This document shows positions 11,618-21,745 of a stretch of 64,000 bases of DNA, in pieces. The notes under the pieces are model-generated. The model saw only the letters and a list, made by a program, of their open reading frames with translations, was not told the origin of the DNA and made no database searches. The stretch is from Balaenoptera acutorostrata (Eukaryota; Chordata; Mammalia; Artiodactyla; Balaenopteridae). How positions within the stretch are numbered: position 1 is the stretch's first letter; each line of letters opens with the position of its first letter. Location: the NCBI RefSeq assembly GCF_949987535.1, contig NC_080075.1, positions 6,432,606-6,496,605 of the forward strand. The letters run 5' to 3'. Position numbers and translations under genes: made by a program.

Positions 11618-12260
11618 TTTTTTTTTTTCAGACTGATTTTTTTTTTTTAATTGAAATACAGTTGATGTACAATATCGTGTTAGGTATACAGCACAGTGAT
11701 TCAGTTATACATATATATATGTACATATGTACATACATATACATATGTACATATATACATATGTATATGTATATATATGTATACAGTATATATACTGTAT
11801 AGCTCCCTGTGCTATACAGTAGGTTCTTGTTGTTAATCTATCTTATATACAGTAGTGCGTATCTGTTAATCCCAAGCTCCTAATTTATCCCTCCCCCACC
11901 CCCTTTCCCCTTTGATAACCATAAGTTTGTTTTCTATGTCTGTTTCTGTTCTGTAAATAAGTTCATTTATATCATTTTTTAAGATTCCACATATAAGTGA
12001 TACCATATGATATTTATCTTTCTCTGACTTCAGCTAGTATGATAATCTCTAGGTCTACCCAAGTTGCTGCAAATGGCATTATTTCCTTCTTTTTTATGGC
12101 TAAGTAATATTCCATTGTATATATATCACATCTTCTTTATCCATTCATCCGTTGAGGGATATCTAGGTTGCTTCCATGTCTTGGCTGTTGTAAATAGTGC
12201 TGCTATGAACATTGGGGTGCATTTATCTTTTCCAATTAGAGTTTTCTCTGGGTATATGTC
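11618..12260 (-). mobile_element. L1 3' end
   Basis: Antisense L1 3' UTR and ORF2 end. It has 'aattgaaatacagttgatg', the 'cacagtgattcag' block, then the complement of the KMWHI and MEYYSAIK region. There are two A-tracts at the 3' end separated by a short block (cagactga). A TA-rich microsatellite lies at 11703-11795. Flanking duplication tgtggctctgc: see the neighbouring SINE. Confidence 0.85.
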
Positions 12261-12271
12261 TGTGGCTCTAC

Positions 12272-12641
12272 TTTATTTATTTTTTAAAATAAAGTTATTT
12301 ATTTTATTTATTTATTTTTGGCTGCATTGGGTCTTCGTTGCTGCACGGGCTTTCTCTAGGTGTAGCAAGTAGTGGGGGCTACTCTTCGTTGCAATGCGCG
12401 GGCTTCTCATTGCGGTGGCTTCTCTTGTTGTGGAACACAGGCTCTAGGTGCGTGGGCTTCAGTAGTTGTGGCACACAGGCTCAGCAGTTGTGGCTCACGG
12501 GCTCTAGAGCGCAGGCTCAGTAGTTGTGGCACATGGGATTAGTTGCTCCATGGTATGTGGGATCTTCCCGTACTAGGGATCGAACCCATGTCCCCTGCAT
12601 TGGCAGGTGGATTCTTAACCACTGTGCCACCAGGGAAGCCC
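12272..12641 (-). mobile_element. CHR-2-type SINE next to the L1, same target site
   Basis: Typical antisense body and head (ccaccagggaagccc at the right edge). The target sequence tgtggctctgc occurs three times, at 11607-11617, 12261-12271 (one change) and 12642-12652, so the L1 and this SINE entered the same site. Confidence 0.9.
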
Positions 12642-12652
12642 TGTGGCTCTGC

Positions 12653-13859
12653 TTTTAAAGCCACGTACTTCTTCTGTGAGGGTGTTGGGATCAATTTTGC
12701 TAAATGTCCAGTTAAAGAAACAACACTCAACAGATAGCTTTCCCATGAGTAATACTAAAATGTTATTTTTGCGATTGTCCAAGAAGACAATGCCTCGTGG
12801 ATATCCTCGTGGTAATGAAAGAGGATGGCTTCCTGGTAATGAAAACTACAAATATACTCTCTACACAAGAGTTCCCAGGAACATCCTGGGCAGGACTCCT
12901 TAGAGGGATGGGCCAGGGGACAAGACCAACACATACATCTCATTTGAGGTGGCACTAGGAAAAAATCTTGACACTTCAAGCCTAGAGCATTTTTTTTAAG
13001 GGAGTTTCTGCTTTTCCCTTAACCACAAGCTTGCCTGGCCTCTTCCTGAAGGAAAGTTGTTGGAGATAAATTTTGAGTGCCAAAATTTTGGTGAATGTAT
13101 CAAAATAATGACACCTTGGACAGGCATGGGGTCACATCTAGATGTTATTTCCAAATTGCACATTATTGAGGGGCATGTGACCTTTCAGTTTAGAATATGG
13201 GTAAGTGGCTGCATTTATAGTACCGACACCTGGGATCCAATATAAAACTCCAGTAAATCCAGCCTGACTCTTTTAAGGTAGTCAGCCCTCATATATCAGA
13301 AGAAAGCCCAGGTTGTGGATTGTCTAACTTTGTTTCTCTCCTCTCTCCTTGTTAGGATGTTTTGTGGTTTCTTTGTAATCAACACACCTGGGGTAGGGAT
13401 GGGGACCAAGAAAGGCCAGACTGCAGACACTCAGCTCTGATTAGAAGTGTTGCTCATCAATAGCGAATTATGAGGATGAGGAGGCTGGATCCAGTGATTT
13501 AAATCGAGTCCTTGCACTGCCCTCTGTACCTTGAGCCTGATCTGATACATGAGTTACAGCCAGGATCAGACAAGGTGTTTCAGAGAAAACAAGAGCTTTT
13601 GCTCTATCACAGTGCACCTTGCCCTGCTCACTGGTGGATACCTCCTGCCCTTCTCTCTATCAGATCACGCTCTAGAGACCTGATCTGAGGGGCAAATACA
13701 CATGGGCATAAAGCACTTAGTAAATGACCCATCCCTGAGGTAATAGCTTTTTAACCCTAATGTCTCAAGCCAAAAGAATGAACCTCTTATTCCAGCAGTT
13801 GGGGTCTGAATGTAGCAAGTTCTATCAGGGAAAGGGTATAAATGACCAAGGAGGGAGTC
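12653..13859. other. Intergenic stretch without recognised gene
   Basis: No repeat or gene family recognised. The open frames are short and carry no recognisable domain. Confidence 0.4.
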
Positions 13860-13867
13860 CTTTAAGT

Positions 13868-14221
13868 CAGTGGTCCCCAACATTTTTGGCATCAGGGACT
13901 GGCTTCATGGAAGACAATTTTTCCACAGACTGTGGTGGGGTGGGGGGACGGTTTTGGGATGATTCAAGCGCATTACATTTATTGTGCACTTTATTTCTAT
14001 TATTATTACATAGTAATATATAATGAAATAATTATATTATACAACTCACCATAATGCTGACAGGAGGCGGAGCTCAGGTGGTAATGCGAGCGATGGGGAG
14101 CGGCTGTAAATACAGATGAAGCTTCGCTCGCTCACCGGCCGCTCACCTCCTGCTGTGCGGCCCGGTTCCTAACAGGCCACAGACCAGGAGCAGTCTGTGG
14201 CCCGAGGGTTGGGGAGCCCTG
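13868..14221 (+). mobile_element. MER1-type hAT (Charlie) DNA transposon
   Basis: Terminal inverted repeats: CAGTGGTCCCCAACATTTTT at the left and GGGTTGGGGAGCCCTG at the right. The inner part has the 'gacaggaggcggagctcagg' and 'ctgctgtgcggcccggttcc' blocks. A perfect 8-bp duplication ctttaagt lies at 13860-13867 and 14222-14229, as expected for hAT. It is non-autonomous and has no transposase. Confidence 0.92.
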
Positions 14222-14229
14222 CTTTAAGT

Positions 14230-14744
14230 CCTTGAAAACGGGCTACATGGATGGCAGCCTTCTCTCCTATGCCTGAGGTCAGCCTCGGCTGTTATTAACA
14301 ATCACCAGGACAATCCAGCGTTAATGCGAATCCCAGAAAGTCCTTGACTTCTGCAAGCATGTTTCTGTGTTTAGGCAATATTTTTCCCATAATCTTTTTG
14401 TCCAGAAAGAAGCTTGGGATGCAACATAATTGGTGTGCACAAAGCTAAGGGGAAAGGCCTCCACTGGAAGCAGTGGTTAAGCAAACAGACAGCTGGTCTC
14501 CTTCTTTATTCCTTTTCCCTTGTCTTTTGTTCACTTTTGAGAGGTTGGTTCAAGCTTGTTTATATGTGTCTTGAGTAAGGTATTCAGGCAAAGGTGTGGG
14601 CAGAAAGGAAAGGAAAATGAAAGTGAAGTGATGAAAAGCTAATGGGGAGATTTGGTAGGGAAGTTTTAATGATCACCACTATAAGGGAACTGTTTTTCTT
14701 TTAAAATTGTAACTGTTTCTCATAAACATTCAGCAATATAACTC
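14230..14744. other. Intergenic stretch without recognised gene
   Basis: Nothing recognised apart from A- and T-rich runs. Confidence 0.4.
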
Positions 14745-15650
14745 TATTAAAAAATGTTTATGCAAATTCCATTTAGGATAGCATCTAAAACAATAAAATA
14801 CTTAGGAATAAGTTTCACAAAAGAAGCGCAAGATTTGTATACTGAAAACTACAAAGATTGTTCAAAGAAATTAAAGATGGAAATAAGGGGAAGGACATCT
14901 CATGTTTATGGATTGGAAAACTTACTATTAAGATGGCAATAGTACCCAAAGTCACCTACTGATTCAAGGCAATTCCTATCAAAATCCCAGCTGTTTTTCT
15001 GCAGAAATTGACATGCTGATCTCAAATTCCTTCATAAATGCAAGAGACCCAAAGTAGCAAAAACAATCTTAAAAAAAAAGAGTAAAGTTGGAGGACTCAC
15101 ACTTTCCTATTTCAAGATCTACTACATACCTACAATGATCAAGACTGTGTAGTACTCGTGTAAAAGTAACCATATAAATCCATGGAATAGAACTGAAAGT
15201 CCCAAAATAAACTCTTACTTTTATGGTCAATTGATTTTCAACAAGCGTGTCAAGACAATTCAATGGGGAAAGAATAGTCTTTACCACCACTAGTTCTGGG
15301 ACAATTGGATATCTACATGCAAAAGAATGAAGCTGGACACCTAACCCACACCATATGCAAAAATTAACTAAAAATGGAGCCAAACCATAAATCTAAGTGT
15401 TAAAATTATAGAACTCTTAGAAGCCCACAGAGGTATAAATCTTTATGACCTTTGATTAGGCAGTGGTTTCTTATATATGACACCAATAGTATAAGCAACA
15501 AAAAAGAGAAAATAGGTAAACTGGACATAATAAAAATTCATTAAAAAATCCCCCAAAAACTTTTGTCCTTCAAAGGACATCATGAAAAAAGTGAAAAGGC
15601 ACTCACAATGGGAGAAAACTTTTGCAAATCATACCTCTGATAAGGGACTT

Positions 15651-16268
15651 TGTCATGGACTGAATTGTGTTCTCCAATACTTCATATATTTTTAAAAATT
15701 TTATTTTAAAAAAAGCATAGTTGATTTACAATGTTGTGTTTAATTTCTGCTGTTCAGCAAGGTGACTCAGTTCTACATATATATACACTTTTTCTTATTC
15801 CTTTCAATTATGGTTTATCACAGGATATAGTTCCCTGTGATATACAGTAGGACCATATACAGATGGACAGTTGTTTATCCATCCTATATATAATAGTTTG
15901 CCTCTGCTAATCTCAAACTCCCACAAAAATTCGTATTTTGAAGCCCAAACCCCCAATGTGACTGTATTTGAGATGGGGCCTTTAAAGAGGTAATTATGGT
16001 TAAATGAGATCAGAAGGGTGGGCCCTAATCCAGCATGATTGATGTTTTCATAAGAAGAGGAAGAGACACCAGAGATGTGTATCCACAGAAGAAAGGGCAC
16101 GTGAGGACACTGTCTGCAAGCCAAGGAGAGAGGTCTCACCAGAAACCAACCCAGCTGGCATCCTGATCTTGGACTCCCAGCCTCCAGAACTGTGCGAAAA
16201 TAAATTCCTATTGTTTAAGCCACCCATTTTACGGTATCCTGTTTTGGCCGCCTGAGCAGACTAAAACA
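15651..16268 (+). mobile_element. MLT1 LTR (ERVL-MaLR), interrupted
   Basis: Starts TGTCATGGACTGAATTGTG and ends GCAGACTAAAACA, with the MLT1 blocks 'ctttaaagaggtaatta', 'gtgggccctaatccag' and 'ccagcctccagaactgtg'. A 5-bp duplication GACTT lies at 15646-15650 and 16269-16273. Confidence 0.9.
15688..15925 (-). mobile_element. L1 3' tail inside the MLT1 LTR
   Basis: Antisense 3' UTR: 'gcatagttgatttacaatg', 'gttccctgtgatatacagta', 'atatataatag'. Diverged duplicated target sequence lies at both edges (near 'caatacttcatat' and 'aaaaattcgtatt'). Confidence 0.75.
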
Positions 16269-16318
16269 GACTTCGACCTAGAGTATATAGAACGATTACA
16301 ACTCAAATATAAAGACAG

Positions 16319-16520
16319 GGACTTCCCTGGCAGTCCAGTGGTTAAGACTTCGCCTTCCAATGCAAGGGGTGCGTGTTCGATCCCTGGTTGGGGAGCTAAG
16401 ATCCCACATGACTTGTGGCCAAAAAACCAAAACATAAAACAGAAGCAATATTGTAATAAATTCAATAAAGACTTAAAAAAAAAAAAGGTCCACATCAAAA
16501 AAAAAAAAAAAAGAAGAAAG
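16319..16520 (+). mobile_element. CHR-1-type SINE
   Basis: Head ggacttccctggcagtccag and B-box tgttcgatccc, with the long CHR-1 tail containing 'ataaaacagaagcaatat'. Flanking duplication aaatataaagacag / aaataaaaagacag at about 16305-16318 and 16521-16534. Confidence 0.85.
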
Positions 16521-16710
16521 AAATAAAAAGACAGCCTAATTTAAAAATGGGCAATGGCTCTGAATAGATAGTTGTCTAAAGAAAATATACAAATGACCAA
16601 GAAGCACTTGAAAAGAGGCTCAACCTCATTAGCCATTAGGAAAATGTAAATCAAAACCAGGAGATACCACTTCACAATGACTAGGATAGCTACAATCAAA
16701 AAGACAATAA

Positions 16711-16925
16711 AATAGATAGCTAGTGGGAAGCAGCTGCATCGCACAGGGAGATCAGCTCGGTGCTGTGTGACCACCTAGAGGGGTGGGATAGGGAGAGTGG
16801 GAGGGAGACGCAAGAGGGAGGGGATATGGGGATATATGTATACATATAGCTGATTCACTTTGTTATACAGCAGAAACTAACAAAACATTGTAAAGCAATT
16901 ATACTCCAATAAAGATGTTAAAAAG
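16711..16925 (+). mobile_element. Short young L1 3' end
   Basis: It reads 'gtgggaagcagctgcatcgc' and 'gagacgcaagagggagggg' and ends 'ccaataaagatgtt' plus A-tract, the 3' UTR of a cetartiodactyl L1. Duplication aaaaagacaataa / aaaaagagaataa flanks it. Confidence 0.85.
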
Positions 16926-17552
16926 AAAAAGAGAATAAGTGTTAGATGCAGAGAAATTGGAACCGTCATACACTGTTGGTAGAGATGTAAAATAATGCAG
17001 CTGAGCAGTTTGGCAGTTCCTGAAAAAGTCAAACAGAGTTTCCATTTGACCCAGCATTTCTACTCCTAGGTATATACCAAGAGAACTGAAAACATATGTC
17101 CACGAAAAAAACTTGTACGTGAATGTGCACAGAAGCACTATTCATGATAGCTAAAAAGCGGAAACAACCCAAATGTCCATAAACTGATGAATGCATAAAC
17201 AAAATGTGGTCAATCCATATAATGGAATAACATTCAGCCATAGAAAGGAATGAAGTACTGACACGTGCTGCAACGTGGATGAGTCTTGGAAATATCACGC
17301 TAATTGAAAGAAGCCAGACACAAAAGGCATCATATTGTATGATTCCATTTTTATGAAATGTCTGGAATAGGCAAATCTATAGAAAGCAGATTGGTGTTTG
17401 CCAGGGGCTGGGAGGAATGGGGAATGGGAATTACTCTAACGGGTACTGGTTTTCTTTTAGCATATCTGATTAAAATGTTCTGGAATTAGATAGCACTGAA
17501 GGTTGTACAACCTTGTGAATCTACTAAAAACCACTGGATTGTATACTTTAAA

Positions 17553-17671
17553 TTTTTTTTTTTTTTTTTTTTTGCCACACCACACGGCATGTGGGATCTT
17601 AGTTCCCCCACCAGGGATCGAACCTGTGCAGTGGAAGCACGGAGTCTTAACCACTGGACCCAGGGAAGTCC
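17553..17671 (-). mobile_element. CHR-1-type SINE, first of three in one site
   Basis: Antisense short SINE with poly-T at its left. Target sequence ctggattgtatacttt at 17534-17549 and 17672-17687. Confidence 0.9.
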
Positions 17672-17687
17672 CTGGATTGTATACTTT

Positions 17688-18028
17688 TTTTAAAAATTTA
17701 ATTTTATTTATTATTTTTTAATTTTTTGGCTGTATTGGGTCTTCGTTGCTGTGCGCGGGCTTTCCCTAGTTGCGGCGAGTGGGGTCTACTCTTCGTTGCG
17801 GTGCACAGGCTTCTCATTGTGGTGGCTTCTCTTGTTTGCAGAGCACGGGCTCTGGGCTCACGGGCTTCAGTAGCTGTGGCTCGTGAGCTCTAGAGCACAG
17901 GCTTAGTAGTTGCGGTGCACGGGCTTAGTTGCTCCGTGGCATGTGGGATCTTCCCCAACCAGGGATCGAACCCGTGTCCCCTGCATTAGCAGGCGGATTC
18001 TTAACCACTGCACTACCAGGGAAGTCCC
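17688..18028 (-). mobile_element. CHR-2-type SINE, second of three in one site
   Basis: Full antisense body from 'ggctgtattgggtcttcg' to 'actaccagggaagtcccc'. Target copies at 17672-17687 and 18029-18044 (one change). Confidence 0.92.
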
Positions 18029-18044
18029 CTGGATTGTATGCTTT

Positions 18045-18220
18045 TTAAAATATTTATTTATCTATCTATCTATTTATTTATTTGGCTGCGCTGGGTCTTA
18101 GTTGTGGCACGTGGGATCTTCGTTGCCGTGTGCGAGATCTAGTTCACTAACCAGGGATCAAATCCAGGCCCCCTGCATTGGGAGTGCGGAGTCTTAACCA
18201 CTGGACCACTAGAGAAGTCC
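18045..18220 (-). mobile_element. CHR-type SINE, third of three in one site
   Basis: Shorter antisense body with a TATC/TTTA tail complement at 18050-18085. Target copies at 18029-18044 and 18221-18236. Confidence 0.9.
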
Positions 18221-18419
18221 CTGGATTGTATACTTTAACAGGTAAATGTTATGATGTGTGAATTACATCTCATAAAGCTGTTTTAAAAAAACTAAAAACA
18301 TTTATGCAGACATATAAATTAAAGGAATTTTCAAAATGTAAATACAGTAGCCAACATATTATTTTGTCCAGGTTAAAATACTTTGGAAAATCTCCAGGCC
18401 AGTTAATTTCATTTTTGTT

Positions 18420-18446
18420 TTTTGTTGTTGTTGTTGTTGTTGTTTT
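18420..18446. repeat. (GTT)n microsatellite
   Basis: About seven GTT units within otherwise unassigned DNA (18301-18725). Confidence 0.85.
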
Positions 18447-18733
18447 TGCTTCACTGGTCTTTCTCCCCCTTCCCTGTGAGTTCTGTAGGATGATGGTTCC
18501 TTCCCAATTTTCTCCTTTGTCTAGAACTGCACCCAGAGGTGTGTTATCAGCAGACAGCATGTGCTCCTCTCTCCCCTCCTCCATGCGTTCTGAAGAGGGC
18601 AGAGGTCAGAGGGCGGTGCTGGCCTATAAGGTCTGATGCTCACCTCCGTCTGCAGGCCTGAGCATGTGGCCCACTGCTCCTTTTTGTAGAGATTACATCA
18701 CATGGTCTCAGCCTTCAAAGAATTCACATTCAG

Positions 18734-19045
18734 GGACTTCCCTGGTGGCGCAGTGGTTAAGAATCCGCCTGCCAATGCAGGGGACACAGGTTCGATCCCT
18801 GGTTGGGGAAGATCACACATGCTGTGGAGCAACTAAGCCCGTGCGCCACAACTACTGAGCCTGTGTGCCACAAGTACTGAAGCCCGCGCACCTAGAGCCT
18901 GTGCTCCACAACAAGAGAAGCCACCGCAATGAGAAGCCCGAGCACCGCAACGAAGAGTAGCCCCCGCTCACCACTATAGAAAGCCCACGCGCAGCAACGA
19001 AGACTCAACGCAGCCAAAAGAAAAACAAACAAACAAAAAAAACTT
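18734..19045 (+). mobile_element. CHR-2-type SINE, near full length
   Basis: Complete order from ggacttccctggtggcgcag to gcagccaaaag, with an A-rich tail. Duplication acattcag at 18726-18733 and 19046-19053. Confidence 0.92.
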
Positions 19046-19163
19046 ACATTCAGAGGCATGTAAAATCTGAATGATAACGTGCATTTGAGGACACAGGACT
19101 GAAGGCAGGGTGGATGCGAGATGTATTTTTCAATGTGTATCTTTTTGTACTGTTTTTACCATG

Positions 19164-20162
19164 TGTTATGGATGGAAGTGTGTACCCCCGAAATTCATAT
19201 GTTGAAGTCCTGACCCCTGCTACACCTCAGAATGTGACTGTATTTGGAGACAGCACTTTTAAAGAGGTAATTAAGGTTAAATGACATCATATGATTGGGC
19301 CCTAACCCAATATGACTGGCATCCTTATAAGAAAAGGAAGGGACACCAGGGATGCGAGCCCACAGGGAAAGGGCCATCTGAGGACAGAGCGGGAAGGTGG
19401 CCACCTGCAACTCAAGGGAGAAATCTCACCAGAAACCAAACTTCCAAGCACCTTGATCTTGGACTTCCAGCCCCAGAACCGTGAGAAAAAAAATTTATGT
19501 TGGTTAAGCTGAAAACGCACAACTCAGATTGTGACTTGAACCCATGGGCCGGGACTCAAACCTGGCCAGAACCCAGATTGGGACCTGAACCCACCGTGTT
19601 TTCATTGAGATCGCACACCTGGCCTCAGGACTTAATGAAGCTCAGGTTCTTGATGTCTCATTGCAGAAAGAATTCAGTGAGAGACAAAGTGATAGGTAAG
19701 AAGTGGATTTATTTAGAGAGAGACACATGCCAGAGACAGAATGCGGTCTGTCTCAGAAGGCGAGAGGCCCTGAAATATGGGGTGGTTAGTTCTTATGGAC
19801 TGGGTAATTTCATAGGCTAATGAGTGGGGGGGATTATTCCAACTATTTTGGGGAAGGGGTGGAGATTTCCAGGAATTGGGCCACCGCCCACTTTTTGGCC
19901 TTTTATGGTCAGCCTCTGAGCTGTCATGGCGCCTGTGGGTGTGTCATTTAGCTGATGTATAATATTAGAGTGAGCGTATAGTGAGGCTCATAGTCTACTG
20001 GAAGTCGAACCTCCCGCCATCTTGGACCTAGTTGGTTCTAACCAGTTTTTGCTGTATCCTCAAGGGCTATGTCATTCTTTTAAAGGTTGTGTTCTGACCC
20101 CTTCGCTCCTGTTTCAAAGCCACCTGTCTGTGGTATCTTGTTACGGCAGCCCTAGCAAAGCA
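19164..20162 (+). mobile_element. MLT1 LTR split by an ERV1 LTR
   Basis: Left part has 'aaattcatatgttgaagtcc' and 'ttaaagaggtaattaagg' to 'aaatttatgttggttaagc'. Right part resumes 'aagccacctgtctgtggt' and ends near 20162. The order is the MLT1 consensus interrupted once. Confidence 0.88.
19510..20116 (-). mobile_element. ERV1-type LTR (copy 2), intact solo LTR
   Basis: On the minus strand it begins TGAAACAGGAGCG and ends in CA (TGAAAACGC on the plus strand at 19510). It is about 607 bp and carries AATAAA within 'ctctaaataaatccac'. Perfect 4-bp duplication AAGC at 19506-19509 and 20117-20120. Same family as the copy at 6708-9588. Confidence 0.85.
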
Positions 20163-20251
20163 GGGCTTTGTATGTTTTTTCAATCTTTGTTTATCCCATA
20201 AGAATAATTACGGTAATACAAAGGAACTTGCAATCTAATTCAAAAACACAA

Positions 20252-20620
20252 TGCTATAGACTGAATGTTTCTGTTGCCCCCCCACCCCCCTATTCATATG
20301 TTGACACCTATTCCCCAATGTGTTGCTTTTAGGAGGTGGGGCCTTTGGGAGGTGATCAGGTCATGAAGGTAGAGCCCTCATGAATGGGATTAGTGACCTT
20401 ACAAAAGAGACCCCAGGAAACCCCCTTGCTCTTTCTGCCAAGTGAGAACACAGTGAAAAGACTGCCATCTACGAAGCAGGACTCCAATCCTCCAAATCTG
20501 TAGGCATCATCATCTTGGACTGCCCAGCCTCCAGAGCTGTGAGAAATAACATTTCTGTTGTTAATTAGCCTCCCAGTCTATGGTATTTTTGTTAGAGCAG
20601 CCCGAATAGACTAAGATACA
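20252..20620 (+). mobile_element. MLT1 LTR
   Basis: Starts TGCTATAGACTGAATG. It has 'aggaggtggggcctttggga', 'ccctcatgaatgggattag' and 'cccagcctccagagctgtg', and ends 'gactaagataca'. It lacks internal MaLR sequence. Confidence 0.9.
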
Positions 20621-21174
20621 CGAAAAGATAATGAATGAACGGAATGAGGTAATACATTGCCAGTGAGCAAGTGAGTGGATGGAGGAATAGCCATCTCCTT
20701 CTCCGGCCCTCAAGCTCTCCCTCCTCCACAGGCCTTCCTCAGCCAGGCCTCCTGGCTCTGCCCACTCTGTGCCTTCCTCTCCCCATCCTGCCTTTCAAAG
20801 TCCCAGCTCCAGGGGCACCTGCTTGGGGAAAAGCTTCTCCTACCAACCAGAGCATAATTTTGTCTTCCTCTAGACTCTAAGAGAAATCACTGCCTCCAAG
20901 CTTCATTTTGAAAAAGATTTTGTCTTAGTCCCATTTATTTTGTCATGTCTGTGAAGACTGGGCCCACCCTATGAGTCTAGAAGGCTCTCCCTGGAAATAC
21001 TTGTGTTTGGTTGACTGAGTCTAGCAGTTACCTCCAATCAGAAGACCAAAGAAGATAAAACCCCATCAGTTCTATCTACTTAGTTGCTTTTAAAAGAAAT
21101 GTTGATTTTTGTAAGTATGGGTTTGAAGGGCTTGTTCCAAGAACAGGAATTTTATTTTTTATTTATTTATTTTT
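20621..21174. other. Intergenic stretch without recognised gene
   Basis: A proline/serine-coding open stretch at 20671-20880 lies in CT-rich DNA and shows no family resemblance. Nothing supported. Confidence 0.4.
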
Positions 21175-21405
21175 CCCATATTAAATTTTAATAGATATTG
21201 CCAAATTGGTCTCCAAAGTGACTTCATCCATTTGTAATCTCACCAGCTATGTATGAGAGGACCTATCTCCCTACACTTGATGTTGACACATGGGAATGTT
21301 TGCCAATCTGATGGGAATAAACATGTCAAGTTAATCTGCATTTCACTTTTTTACTAATACGTTGAGCGTCTTTTAACATGTGTCTTAATCCTTTATAATT
21401 TCAGA
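21175..21405 (-). mobile_element. Old L1 fragment
   Basis: Antisense ORF2-end and 3' blocks such as 'gatattgccaaattggtctcc' shortened and diverged. Assignment is moderate. Confidence 0.5.
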
Positions 21406-21448
21406 AGAGGAGCTTTTAAAATGTTTCTATAGGTTTCATTTTAGTCTT

Positions 21449-21745
21449 TGCTAAAGTATAATTTTCCGAAAGGTAACATCATTACTCTCATGCAAATATA
21501 AAATGAAAATGTCAAAGATTTAGTCAACTCAGTTAATGAGGGAACAATTAAGCTGTTGTGGCTAATCAGATGCTACAAGCATTTGCCAAACGAAGCCTAT
21601 ATCGGCAAGTTAATACATTGCTAGTTTAGATACAGAACTGGATAATGTCCAACAGGGCCATAAGCCATAGCCTTTGGGGTTGTCTGTTCCATGGGAGAGA
21701 AATTAATTTGCATTTCCACTAGAGAAAAATCTACAAGTTAACCTC
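21449..21745 (+). repeat. Unassigned dispersed repeat, copy A
   Basis: It shares ordered blocks with 29213-29520: 'gctaaagtataattttc', 'ataaaatgaa', 'caactcagttaat', 'ttatttgcatt', 'tctacaagtt'. Overall divergence is high. I do not recognise the family. Confidence 0.65.

Larger units (their letters stand above)
14745..18300 (+). mobile_element. Old L1 (ORF2 to 3' UTR) hosting six later insertions
   Basis: Pieces at 14745-15650, 16269-16318, 16521-16710, 16926-17552 and 18221-18300 read in order as ORF2 C-terminal half and 3' UTR. Frames are broken by stops. Inserted into it are an MLT1 LTR, a SINE, a young L1 tail and three SINEs; the MLT1 itself holds another L1 tail. Confidence 0.85.

Noticed and set aside
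12787..12903. Repeated 'cctcgtgg / ggtaatgaaa' words as a coding repeat
   Set aside because: Two short partial repeats only, frame not supported outside, no family recognised.
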